Assembly: GCF_905475345.1 (NCBI RefSeq)
Contig: NC_066593.1
Span: forward strand, 3,942,274 to 4,006,273
DNA: 64,000 nucleotides
Reading direction: 5' to 3'
Origin: Vespula vulgaris
Taxonomy: Eukaryota > Arthropoda > Insecta > Hymenoptera > Vespidae
Shown here: positions 40,205 through 52,630 of the stretch, in pieces
Layout: every line of letters begins with the position of its first letter
Numbering within the stretch: the first letter of the stretch is position 1
The notes under the pieces: model-generated
What the model was told of the DNA's origin: nothing
Databases searched by the model: none
The model's input: only the letters and a program-made list of their open reading frames with translations
Translations under genes and position numbers: made by a program

Positions 40205-40382
40205 GCGTGTTACCGAATGATTTCGTGATTGAAAGCGTTCGTCGTGAAACCGATACCGCGTTACCCCCTTCATCTACTTACCTACCTGTCTACCTACCTA
40301 CCTACGTACCTACCTACCTACCTATCTATCTTTCAAAAGCTTTTTTTTTATTATCAAGTTTACACAGATACTTAAAAGAGCA

Positions 40383-40423
<41 letters not shown>

Positions 40424-40949
40424 GAGTCCAAAGGGATATCAAAAAAGAAAAGAAAAAAAAAGAAAAATCATTACAGCGTCTCACGTTAATTTGTAAAGAC
40501 CGAGTCGTCGAAATTAAATCATCGTGAGAGGGACTAAAGGGAGAAGGATAAATAGGAGGAGGAGGAGAAGGATGAAGAAGAGGAAGAGGAAGAGGAAGAG
40601 GAGGAGGAGGAGGAGGAGGAGGGAGAAGTTGTAGATAGAAGACGAGAGAGGAGGTGAAACGAGAGGAGAATGAGAGGAGTAAATGGTGGGAGGAACGGGG
40701 AATGGCATGAAAAGGGGCGGGCGGAGGTTAGCGGAGAGGATCGGGGGAAGTTGAGAGAGGGGAAGAAGGAGCAAGATATCCGGCTGATGAACCGGCTATG
40801 AAACCGAGGCGTACGAGGTGTCTATTCCTCCAAAGTATGGAAGGGTATATACACGGATTAATGGAGGCGTATCATGCGAGGCTATTACGTTCCCTTTCCT
40901 GCGTTTTAGTCTCATGCGCGAGAGAAAGAGGGGTTGGGGAGTGGGAGAA

Positions 40950-40995
<46 letters not shown>

Positions 40996-43097
40996 GGCGT
41001 AGAATATACTCGCATGAACTCGTACGGAGGCACGCGTACCTTTCATGCGGAGTCCTCCTGCATTACGATCGAACGATCCTGCCAGGATCTATAACGGCCG
41101 CGTTATTAATTGTCTGCTCGTTAATTACGTTACGTTACATAGCTAGCTCCTACCCCGGAGCTAATCCCGAAACGGGCCTCCGACAACACCGCTAAACGAT
41201 ATCTCTTTTTTTTTTTTTCTTTTTTTCTCTTTTTTTATGGGTCTATTATATCATCTATTCGAAATCGCAAAGCGTTGGAAGATAGTTACAAATTAACCGA
41301 TGAACTGTCTAGTTTGCTATCGGAGCATATATATATATATATATATATAATATGTATGTATGTATGTATGTATACGTATACTCACGCGCTAATCCATCGT
41401 AGATACATAGAATTTGATATATGTTGTGATAACGTAAAACAATTTAGAAAGAGGCTTTCCTTTTATAATTGGGGTGGAATATAAAGATTCGATCCGTCAA
41501 ACGTAATTTCGTGGATGTGTTCGGCCAGTTGGCGGATCGCCTTGTCATAAACCGGATTTACTGTCGTCCTTCGTGAGGTTTACGAGGATCGGCAAAACAG
41601 TATATATTGCGAGAAAAGGGGGAAATAAGTCGTCGAGTAAGGGGAAAGGGGGTTTAAGGAGGAAGAGGGGAGGGATAGAAATGAGTGGAAGGGAGATGGA
41701 AAAGACGTGGGAGGAAGAAGAGACGACTGATCTTGCTGGGAAAGACCAACCAGCCAAGCCAGCTTTGGATGGAGCTCACGAATCATTTGAACGTGTTATT
41801 GATATATGTATATATAGTATGTATCTACGTAGGTAGGTAGGTAGGTAGGATATCAAGAGGATGAAGAAAAGGATGGGAGATGATTTTTTGTGCGTGGGTC
41901 GAAGAGAACTTGGAAAGCAAGAGAAATAAATAAATTAATTAATTAAAGAAAAAGAACAGGGTGCAAGGATTCAAGCTGATCGAATAATTTTTAAGTGACG
42001 ATCTAGTCGCGAATTATTTTCGGATACATCAATCGAACTTCGTTATACGACAACAATGACGACGATAACGACGATGCTTCCATCCATCGCTTATAACGTC
42101 GAAGTAATATATAGGCATATGCTTGTAGGTTAATGAAATACAGATATTCCGTTCGAAATCTAGAATAAATGCTTTCGTTAATAACCGGTATACATATATA
42201 AAGGACTGCAATCTTTTTTCTGTGTTTTTTTTCTATTTTCTTTTTCTTTTCTTTCTTTCTTCTTCTTTCTCTCTTTTTTTTTTTTTTTTGAAAGGCAAGA
42301 ATGTATAACGATAAAAGGGCTTATTTCTCCGTGGGCACGAGGCGTCGCGTGTTTCTTGCAGTTAGTTTTCATTTCTGTCGGCTAACGAACACGCACCGAT
42401 GGAAGAGTAGGTGCTAAGAAAGCGACACACGATTCGAAGACATTTACGGAAATATAGTTATGGATATAATACAATGTAAACGTCACGCGTGATGAAAGTT
42501 CATAGCAAATGCTAAAGTAATAAACGAAATGTCAAGAAAGTTGGTGGATCCTTACCATCTCTCTTTTTCTACTAACATACCAGCGTCCCCTATCTGTTCG
42601 GTTTATCGAAATAAAAAAAAAAAAAAAAGAAGAGAAAAAGAAAAAACGCGGACTTTCGAAAGGCATATTTTAAACCTTTTACATATATTATATACCTGTA
42701 CGTTAAGCGTATCACGTCCTACATCCTACATCGATATTCCGCGGAACGGTAAAAAGCTCACAACGTCCGACGCGAATGCAAACGCAATTACCATCTATCC
42801 TCTAATCCGAGGTATATGAATTAAAAGTAGTAAAGTTCCTATTATGCATTTATGCAAAAACGTCCGGGAGTTATCGTTTCCGTGAAATCGCCATATCGAT
42901 CGTAGCAATACGCCATTTGAATACTTTTCGCGAGAGAACGCATAGTTGGATGAGCGTACGTTTTAATATTTGAAACATGTTTCCGAATCGATCGTTAATG
43001 AAATATGAAATGGTCGAAGAAAATTTAGTTGGGGTATTAAATATGCACGGTAAAATCGTCTACTGTCTCTCTCTTTCTCTCTCTCTTTCTCTTTCTT

Positions 43098-43131
<34 letters not shown>

Positions 43132-43140
43132 AACTTCGGT

Positions 43141-44676
43141 AGGAATCACGCCTTTCAGTAACGTATCGCCGCGAGAGCAGCCATTTTGGTCTCATATTTT
43201 TTATTTAATAGCCAGCAGGCTATCGTGTATCGCATTAATACAGGAGCTGCAGGTTGGTAGCGGTAAAAGAGGGTCGTGGTCAGGAATGACCCCCGCAACC
43301 GGTAACCCGTAATCACAACCGAGCTATTTTTCTCCCCGGCAGATCTCTACACGGTGCTACCTCGAACGAATTTTCGATCGGTCTCGACACAAACCGAACT
43401 GGACACAAACCGTTCGTAAGTAGTCTGCTCGGACGATATTCGATTGTCGACGTTCTCTCACGATTGAAAGGAAAAGGAAAAAAAAAAAGAGAGGAAGAAA
43501 AGAAACGAAAAAGAAACAGAGAGAAGAAGGAAACAAGAAGCCTCGAAAAAAGCGTCGTTTTTAATACGATTTCGCACGTAATCGAATTTATATACGAATA
43601 CGTAATGAAATACGATGATAAAGTATATACCTATATACCTAATTTATGTTTGTGTGTGTATGTGTGTAAATACTTCTATCGATTATTTTTCTCGATTCTC
43701 GCGTGAAACGAAAAGAATGGAACGACGATGGGTTTTGTGCGACGAGGGTACGTGAGCAAGGTAATTTAGATTCGCGTTTGGGTCGCATAAGCGATCTCTA
43801 ACACCAACCTAAGTGAATTCGGTATAGAGGTAATAAGTCGACGAAGTAAGGAACCAAAGAACGAACGAATGAACGAACGAACCAACGAACGAATGAACGG
43901 ATGAACGGACTGATGGATGGACGGACGGACGAACTGACGAACTGACGGACGGACAGACGGACGTACGAACGACCAACTCGATCACCACGCTATAAGGCTC
44001 TTACTTGTTGCTGATGGTTGCATGTCTGCTCTGCCCTGATTGCTCCCTATGTGAGGAAAGATAGGTAAGTTTCGTTTTCGAGAAGACTTAAAAGGGGGTG
44101 AAGGAGAATTAACAAGAGAAGGAACATCTTTCCCAAACGACAAAACGACGTTAGAAACTATTTTCCTTTCTGTCGTTCGATCGATCGCTAATTCGTCTAA
44201 TTCGGTTATATCTAATAGATATACATGAATACATGGATATAAATAATACACGAATATATATATATAGATAGATAGATAGTTAGATATATGTATATGTAAT
44301 CATAGAAGGAAAAAGAAACTCTAGAAAAATCTTTCGAAATAATTCCCTTCGGTACGTTAATCGTTGAATAGTCGAGGTCGAACGAGTCGTTCCGAGTCAT
44401 TAAATCTATTGAAAGTTTCTGAAATCGATAGGAGAGTTAAAGGCAGAGGGTCGTCGAGCGAGACAGCTTCGTACAGTTGTAGTAGGATTTTTAAGAGACC
44501 TTTCGATACTTTCACTGCCTCCGGACTAAAGGAAGGAAGTGTCCCACACAGTTGGCCTAAAGTAACTCGGTTTAAAGCGTTTAAATTGTCGGTTTAGCAA
44601 AGGCGAAAGAGCGAAATCTAAAGAGCAAAAGAGATAAATAGAAAGAGATAGATTAGACGGAGACAGAATGAGAGAC

Positions 44677-44707
<31 letters not shown>

Positions 44708-47433
44708 AATAAAGAAATAGGGATAGAGATAGAAAGAGAAAGAGAGAGAAAGAGAGAAGTCAATTGGCAGTGAGTCAGTCAGTGAGACTGAGCGGCGAGG
44801 TGAGTCAAAGGTAAGCTTAGGTTGGGTGGGTGCATGGGATGGGATGATATGAGGTTAGGTTGCCGGTCGACGGGGCTCGCCTTGGTCTGGCACCGCTAGT
44901 CCTTCCCGCGTATTGATCGCGTGCTCCTTTCCTCCCTTAGATACCACACCGACCCTCTCTTGGCAGCACCTCTTCACCCCCCCTCTTACCGAAGTCGTTC
45001 CTGCAGAATATCTTACTTCGATACACCCTTTTCGCATCGACACCCACCACCATCCTTCTTTCTTCTCTTTCTTTTTCTCTATCTTCTGTCTTTCTATCTC
45101 TCTCTCTTTTTCTCTCTCCTTCTTTTTTTTTCTTCTCTTTTTGAATCTCTCTTCTTTTTTTAACTTTTTTTTCTCTATCGTCGAAAGAGTATGAAAACGA
45201 TGATTGCTACGGACAAGGGAATTCATTTTCCTCGTACGAAGGTCGGTCAAAGTGTCAGGGTCGCACGAAAGGAAATTTCACGAAAATAGATAGGCAAACA
45301 GACAGAGAGAGAGATGTATAATAAATAGAAAATAAATCTCAGGCACGTGTGCAATATGAATTAGATACGAATCGATGATATTCTTTCGGTCTGTTTATCT
45401 CGTCGTTTATTCGTGCGTCTTTGCTCTAATAGAAGTCGCGCTCGCACGAGCGCGAAGAAAAACGGAAAGAAAGATTTCGTGCGTGAAGTATTATCGGCTA
45501 GCAGCTAATACGAGAGAGTCAAGGTGAGGATGAAGGGGTATTAGGAGTTCACGCTTGGGCGGAACACGCCAAGTACTCGCGAGTGGCACGCGACTGATTC
45601 TCCACCGAGCTCACGCGATAAATAGGAATCTTTGTTTTCTTTAAACCGACGCTTCTACTTCCGCGACTATCCGTTTCATTTCTTCTTACACGACACGATC
45701 ATTCTCTATTTTATTTCTATTTTATTAATATCATATATAGTAACCATAATTTTCATACGTATATCATATATATGTATATGTATATGTATGTATGTATGTT
45801 CTGAAAAGTAAGGAATCATAAGTACGTAAACTTTTCGATTCGTATAGATATTTATATATATAAAATAATGTATAATATGTGAATATTATTGAAGAAAGTA
45901 TGTAAGACACGAAGATGAAAATATTCTCGAGTGAACGAACTTGAAAAAGAAAAATGTATATCAATTAGAAACGTTATGAGGAATGAATAGATAGATAGAT
46001 AATTATAAGATAACGCAAGAGTGAAAATATTCTTGACTTACGTTAATGAGCAGTTGTATGTATATCGAGATACTGTACTTATTAAATAGAAATTAGAGAT
46101 TGTAGATATATCTATATATTATATAAATATATATATATATATAAAATATCCATTTAAAAAGGATCTAAGGGAAAGATGAAAATGTTCGTAAGGTAAATAA
46201 TCCTGAGGCAAATCCAACAGATCGATTCGTAATTGGATTAACTTGCAATTATACTTCCGCATGTAAGAAAGGTTCCCGTGAGACGATGCGTTCGCTATAC
46301 GAAATGGCCATGTCGGCCATTTCTCTGGTACGGTAAGGTTAAGCTATAACAAGAGGGGAGAACACTGCCGAGAAAATCCTATTAGAGAGGCACTATCCTC
46401 GATATAGTAAAAGTAAGCTTGTGTTAGCGTACGATGCTCGAAAACTCGAAGCTCACCCTAGCGCACATCGCTATTGACGCTACGCAGAAGGCCCACCCTC
46501 CGAATAAACCAATCAAAACGCAGCATCCGCGCATGCGATCACTCCTATGGGTACCATTTTCTATTCGGACGGGCTTCCTGTACGTTCGTAATCCGACGTG
46601 GAGAAATAATTTTTACGAATTCCAATCGGGAAAAAAGGGAAATAATTTTCCTTAAGTACGATTAAATCGACGATCTTTTTTTCTTCTTTTTCCTTTTTTG
46701 TTTAGAAGAAGATATCATAGAACGATAAATTAATCTTGATATCCTCCTGTTAGATAGGATATTTAAACGTATATATACGTACTCTTAAGAATTTTTCTTT
46801 TATAATCACGTTCGAGGATAAAGATGATATGTAAAAAAATGAATTCCGTCGGATGTCGTTTTACTTTGCTTCGCGTTATTTGAAATTATTGAAACGTTCG
46901 AAATGAAATATTTCTAAGGCTGAATTGATAATACGGAAACATCGGCTATCGATTCTCTTCGTTATTCGATGAACGCATGGCAGTCAGAATTCAGGTAAGA
47001 TTTGCATGCAAAGAAATACGATGGAATTCGTTATCTCTTTCTTTTTCTCTCTTATAAAATGCTATTCGGTAGAAGATATCGAACGCTCGCCATATTTCAG
47101 AACAATAAGGTCTAACTGGCGTGCCTGGTACGGGGCAGAGCTCGGCGAAATAAAACAAAACAATCCACGTTTAGCTCGGAAACGACGGTGCGGCCGAGGG
47201 TTAAATGGTTTTCTCAGCTAGTATAATCCTATACCGAATACCTGCTAGAAACTGGAACGGATATTTTGGGCTTCGATGCGAACGTTCGAGTTCGCAAGCT
47301 CGTTTGGTATTTGTCGGTATCGGGTCTACCGATAAATGGGAAAACTTTCCGCAACGTTTTAACTCCCTACGCCACAAAACACAGTGGCGTTCGTTTACTG
47401 CGTTTCCTCCGCGGCACACGAGTTTAATTCTCT

Positions 47434-47473
<40 letters not shown>

Positions 47474-47686
47474 CTGTCTCTTTTCTTTTATTTTTTGTCC
47501 GTTCGTTCGTTTCTTTGATTTTATTATTATTTTCTTTTCTTTTTTTATTCAAAGAAAACTCCAATCTCGCAAAGGAAAAAGTTCTTTAAAACGCTTTGAA
47601 CTTTTCTATTAATTCGTACAACTAAGAAACGATTAGTAATCCGTTTAATTGATCGATCTAAGTAAGAATATCTATTCTTGTTTCAG
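43141..47686 (+). other. ss intron 2, 3' part
   Basis: No gene seen. A PHO/YY1-like GCAGCCATTTT is at 43177-43187. Degenerate ACGA/GGAC tetramers 43852-43975; (GA)n 44682-44707; CT-rich 45058-45175; AT-rich 45700-46150; a candidate regulatory island 46300-46560; (TC)n 47436-47472. It ends in TTGTTTCAG before 47687. Confidence 0.65.
46300..46560 (+). promoter_or_regulatory. candidate intronic regulatory island
   Basis: A repeat-free stretch. It contains a perfect 9-bp inverted repeat, GAAATGGCC (46301-46309) and GGCCATTTC (46315-46323), carrying two GCCAT cores of the Pho/YY1 type. Downstream are a CCAAT box and CCGCGCATGCG, close to the NRF-1/Ewg palindrome. It could be an enhancer, a Polycomb-related element or an internal promoter. 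The sequence alone cannot choose, and single motif matches are weak evidence. Confidence 0.2.
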
Positions 47687-47776
47687 GCATTGAACGGTTT
47701 TCTGCTGATATTAACTTGCGACGGGGAGGTTTTCTTCGCTACTCACAGCATAGAGAGTTACCTTGGCTTTCATCAG
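47687..47776 (+). CDS. ss: ss exon: PAS-A core, first part
   Basis: Acceptor TTGTTTCAG ends at 47686; donor CATCAG|GTAAGC begins at 47777. Exactly 30 codons, phase 0 at both ends. It encodes ALNGFLLILTCDGEVFF followed by ATHSIESYLGFHQ, the opening beta strands and first helix of PAS-A (AhR-type ...ALNGFVLVV...). PAS-A mediates dimerisation with Tango/ARNT. The exon is isolated by 8.2 and 9.6 kb introns. Confidence 0.95.
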
Positions 47777-49616
47777 GTAAGCATTTAGAAATGATTTCTA
47801 ATATAGCTTAGCGAACGTTTAACATTGTACATTTATCAGAAAGACAACGAAAGGGAAAACTTTTCACCCTTGATGATATGTGTCAAGAGCTATAAAGCCT
47901 ACCGAAGAAAAATCCAAGGGTTTTACCCTTATTATTGTTCGGTTTACTCTCGGTTCGTCTACGGCTACACCCTACACGCGCTCGACAGTCACGCCAGCCT
48001 TGTCAAGTTTGCCGTACATGTCACGTTTGCCCAAGCATCATCCCTTTCTCAAACGCGACGTATCCTTACTCTTCCCTCGACAGCGTGCACACATTTTTCA
48101 ATGCTAATAACGTCCTGCAAACAGGATCGTCAAACGAGCCAACACAACGGAGCACTTCGTTCACCTTCGTTTACTTTAGAAAACGATACGGCGATACTCG
48201 TTAGAAAAATGGGATAATTTCTGTTCGTTCGATCGCGATTTTTATCGACAATAAAGACGGAAAAAATACTCCCGTCCTTCGCTTCCTAACGATACTTCTG
48301 ATATAACTTTTACTATCCTTATTAATACGATCGAGCATGGAAACGAATGTTTTGATAATAATTTTACTCGATATTAAGTATCTTAAATTCTTACATCGTG
48401 TCACGATCGTCGTTCTTTAAGATTTTTTATTAACAATTTTTTCATACAACAGTTGGAATAAACTGTGTGAAAGAAAATGTATATGAAGAGAAAAAATAAG
48501 GAGTGCGACGAGTTAGATATCTTTTTACGGTCATGAAATGACTGAAATGAGATTTCACGACAATTTTTTTTTAAGAGACAGAGAGAGAGAGAGAGATAAT
48601 AGAATTTTTTTTTTTTTATTATAGACAGATGTGTAATTAAATATTTATAAAAAGCAAAACACGGACGTTTTCCATGTCCGATGACTAATCTCGAGATTTA
48701 GACGTCCCAACGATGTCATCGCGATATCAGAAATCCAAAATTACCTTTATCATGCCTCGTCACACCTGAAAGCTTTGTGCACACATCGTAGAAAACGCTT
48801 CCGATCGGCAAAGGCACCCCGCGCATAGTTCTTAACGATAATTTCTCGAACCGATGAGCGCGCACTCGAGCGGAAAACTTGATTGACATTTTCTAATCGC
48901 TCGGTAAAGAAAAAAAAAAAGAAAATAAAGAAACGAAAAGGAAAGATCGAAGAGAAATCGTACGCAGAAGTTATTTTCGAAATTTAGCCGCAAGAAAGCA
49001 GAAGAGGAAAAAAAAGAAAAAGGATACGCGATCGATTTACCACGAGATTTATTAATTAGATAAAATAATTTTTTAATTTTTCGGCGTGAAAATGTCGAAA
49101 GAAATATCGATCGAAAAAAATGAAGAAGATCCAGTCGAACCACGTAGAAATTTGTTTTCAAAATTGACAAGAGGGAAAGAAAGAAAAGATTAGTAGAAAA
49201 ATCACGCGAACGACTATGAAACGTCGTTTTGTTATTTTCTTTCTTGTCTTTTATTTATTTATTATTTTTTTTTTTTTTCTAAATCACCAGCATTTAGAGA
49301 CAGAAGAAAAGAAAGAATGAAAGAGAGAAAGAGAGAAAGAAAGAAAGAAAGAAATTTAAACACACAGACATCCCATCCCGCCTATAAAATTTCTTAGCGC
49401 GATCGCGTGTGTGGTGGATTCTTCTTCCCTTGAATAGTGTAACACACGCGAACGCTTTGTGCACACATTGTAAAGGAGAACGACGACGATGGACGATGAT
49501 TTCCCTACTCGATGACCGTGTATCCGAGTGCATAATCGCAGGGCGTTTCGGACGACGCGATTACACGGCCCTATAACTCCGCAGAAAAGTGCGAGAGTAT
49601 GCACGTAGTATGCACA

Positions 49617-49653
<37 letters not shown>

Positions 49654-50967
49654 TTGTACATACACGTACATACATAATATTTATACCATATACACGTATA
49701 TATGTATATATACATTTTCATCAATGTATATGGACTATCTACGTATCTCGTCTTTGACTTTGTAGAAATACATAATGACAAGCATCGTCTTACAATCTAC
49801 ATCGTATAATACAATACAATGTAATATAATATAGTATAATATCGACGACCAAGATTAAAAAGAAACTACTACTGTGCTCGCAGGGGAAACAAAAAAAGCA
49901 AAGAAAAAGAAAAGTAAAAGGAAAAAAGGAAAAAAGAAAAATGAATAAGAAAAATAAAAGAGAAGAAAATCGAACCACCGAAGGAGTCCATTTTAGTTCG
50001 ATATCTCACGCGAGAAACCCGCGAGGAAAGGAATCGTATGAGCGACGACGAGGAAAAAAAGCCACGGATTGAGTCTCGCAAGCGCTTCGAGTCCTCGGCA
50101 GGCTGCTTAATTGGGCTGATAGAGTCGATTCGATGCTCAACGAGCCTTTATGCCCCGTGACCTGTGCCGGATAAAAGTAATAACTTAAGCAAAAGGTCAA
50201 AGGTTCCTTATCGGCCGCGAGACTGACGCTAGAGAAGGGGGTTGCGGGGAGGGAGGGATGGTGAAGGAGGGTAAATGGGGGAAGGGGGTGCCTCGAGAGA
50301 AATATGAGAAGAAGATGGTGAGATATAGAGAGAAGTGGGGGAGTATGCTCGAACGTAGAAGAAAAAACGTAGAAGGAATGTCCTTGAGGACATGGACGAT
50401 TGTTTTAGGGGTTGAGGAAAAAAAAAGTGAAAAAAAAAAGAGAGAGAGAGAAGTAAAAGAAAAAAGAAACAAAAGGAGAAAAAAGATGACTGAAAAAGTC
50501 GAGAAATTCTAACGAAACTCGTGCATGCTTCTTTCTTCGTTTTTACATATCGTAAATAAAACGCGTTTTATCCAATGAAAAAGGAAAAAGTATTACGTCG
50601 TTCTTTACTCTTTCTCTCTTTTTCTCTTTCTGTTCTGTTCTTTTCTTTATTAGCGCGCGTAACTACGTTCTCGTATATCGAGTAAATAGTAGATGTGTGC
50701 TAGGTAAGTAGATACGCAGAAATATACATACGTAGGATACGTATATAAATATGTACGTATACAAAGGCTCCAAGGGCTCGTTCGCGCCCCATCTAAATTA
50801 TGTGGCAACGTTTTGACAATTAATAGCCACTAATGAAGACACAATCGGGCTGCCCCGGAGCACTCTCGCCTTTCACCCCTTTTCTCGTTGAGCGAGTTCG
50901 AGAGACAAAGGGAGAACGAGGGAGTGAGGAAGATAGAAAAGGAGAGATATATGTACATATACACACA

Positions 50968-51052
<85 letters not shown>

Positions 51053-51696
51053 GGAAAGAGAGAGAGAGGAAGAATGAAACGCTGACGCGGCTTCATAATT
51101 CTCCGGCATAATTGAGAGCTCAACGTTCGAGGCCGCGATATTCCACTCGGTGAATCTACTATGTACATATATTATTATACGTAGATATATACCAACACAT
51201 ACTCGTGCGTTCTTCGAATATACTCGCCCCTTTTCTTTACTCGTCTATATTCTTTACCTGTACGGGTGCACACAACAAATATTGTACACAGATACACTTG
51301 AGGGCCATACGTACGATGAGAAAGAAAGAAAGAAAAACAGAGAGAGAGAGAGAGAGAGAGAGAAAGCACCGAGAGAAGGCAGTCCCGATTATTAATGAGC
51401 GGCTCGGATTAATTATTATTACCTGCCTGATTTGTTTCAATTTGTAGCGGGTCCTTTGATCGCACCGAATCGGTTCCATCGGTTTCACCCGGTGTCCAGC
51501 TTGGATTTATTTCTCGACAGCGTCTTTTCGGTACCCGGACGTACCTTGGTACGTTTCTGCTTACCCTTGGTACCTGCTGCTAGCTGACACTGAAATATCG
51601 CGATAACGATTTTCAAAGTTCGAACGCCAGAAAAAGAGAGAAATAGAGAGAGAAAGACAGTGTGTATGTGTGCACGCGTGTGTGTGTGTGTGTCTC

Positions 51697-51780
<84 letters not shown>

Positions 51781-52140
51781 CCTCTCATGCGACGCTTCAG
51801 AGAGTACTACGTTAAGATTTTAAGGGAAGCCGTGCTGAGAAAGGGTTAGACCTTACGAATCAGACATCTTTCGATTATTAAACGGCTCAAGAGTCATCTT
51901 ACAAAGTGTTCAACATAACGAGAAAGTCCTCCGTCTTATACTTCTTCTTCGTTTGTAACCATTTTTTATAGGAACGTAAGTAAGGGAAAAAATTGGCATT
52001 AAGCCGAGCAAGATAAGAATAAAATATGATCAATTCGCACAAATCCAAAGGTTTTTTTATATATCTATCGCAAATAACGTTACGACAGTCCTTTAAGTTT
52101 GAATCTTTCATTCTATATTGATCTATACAAAACGAGTTAG

Positions 52141-52173
<33 letters not shown>

Positions 52174-52480
52174 AGAAAGAGAGGGAGAGAGGGAAAGAGA
52201 GAGAAAGAGTGATTGAGAGAGAAAAACTAAGAAGACGAGAACTGGAAGACTTGAAGATTCGTCGAAAGAGGAGAAAAACGAAGATACTGTTGTTGCTTAC
52301 AGTGGGAGGGAGAGTCAAAGCTTGTGAGTAAAGCGGAGAGGGAGTTTCGATGAGGACGAAGATGGTGGTGCTAGTGGTGGTGGTGGAGGTGGCGATGGTG
52401 GTGGTTGGTGGTGGTGGGAAGAAAGGAGGGTGCAAGCAGTAGAAAAAGGAAATAGAGCGAGGCAAGGTGAGGTAAGACGT
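47777..52480 (+). other. ss intron 3, 5' part
   Basis: No gene seen. A- and T-rich low complexity 48570-49290; (TA)n 49618-49651; purine-rich 50215-50500; (TA)n then (GA)n 50971-51049; (GA)n 51337-51364; (GT)n then (TC)n 51678-51773; (GA)n 52140-52215; GGT-rich 52365-52425. A near-match to the recurrent palindrome, GTAAGTACTTAT, lies farther on at 52999-53010. Confidence 0.7.
51678..51773 (+). repeat. compound (GT)n(TC)n microsatellite
   Basis: (GT)n of about 16 bp runs directly into about 80 bp of (TC)n with one CTGTCT interruption. It is among the longest GA/CT arrays in the window. On the minus strand it yields an Arg-Glu repeat ORF that is not a gene. Confidence 0.92.
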
Positions 52481-52500
52481 GGTGTGCCGTGGTGAGCTAA

Positions 52501-52600
52501 GGTGAGGTGAGGTGAAGTGAGGTAAGGTGAGGTGAGGTGAGGTGAGGTGAGGTGAAGTGAGGTGAGGTGAGGTGAGGTGAGGTGAGGTGAGGTGAGGTGA
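52501..52600 (+). repeat. (GGTGA)n pentanucleotide array, 20 units
   Basis: Twenty consecutive 5-bp units; 17 are exactly GGTGA and 3 are variants (AGTGA twice, GGTAA once). Looser copies flank it (52465-52500, 52601-52630). The same unit occurs in a short run at 17736-17760. Each AGGTG is CACCT on the other strand, the core recognised by Snail and ZEB/Zfh1 family zinc fingers. The minus-strand ORFs here (Thr-Ser-Pro-His-Leu repeats) are translations of the array. Confidence 0.95.
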
Positions 52601-52630
52601 AGCGAGGAAGAGTAAGGCGAGGCAAAGCCG

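Larger units (their letters stand above)
39449..43140 (+). other. ss intron 2, 5' part
   Basis: No gene seen. The palindrome GCGTGTACACGC is at 39673-39684 within a longer imperfect inverted repeat (39668-39713). GTAAGTACTTAC is at 40193-40204. (CTAC)n 40276-40326; (GA)n 40384-40420; (GGA)n 40556-40622; (GA)n 40951-40991; (TA)/(TATG)n 41325-41372; (GTAG)n 41825-41848; CT tracts 43063-43131. Confidence 0.7.
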
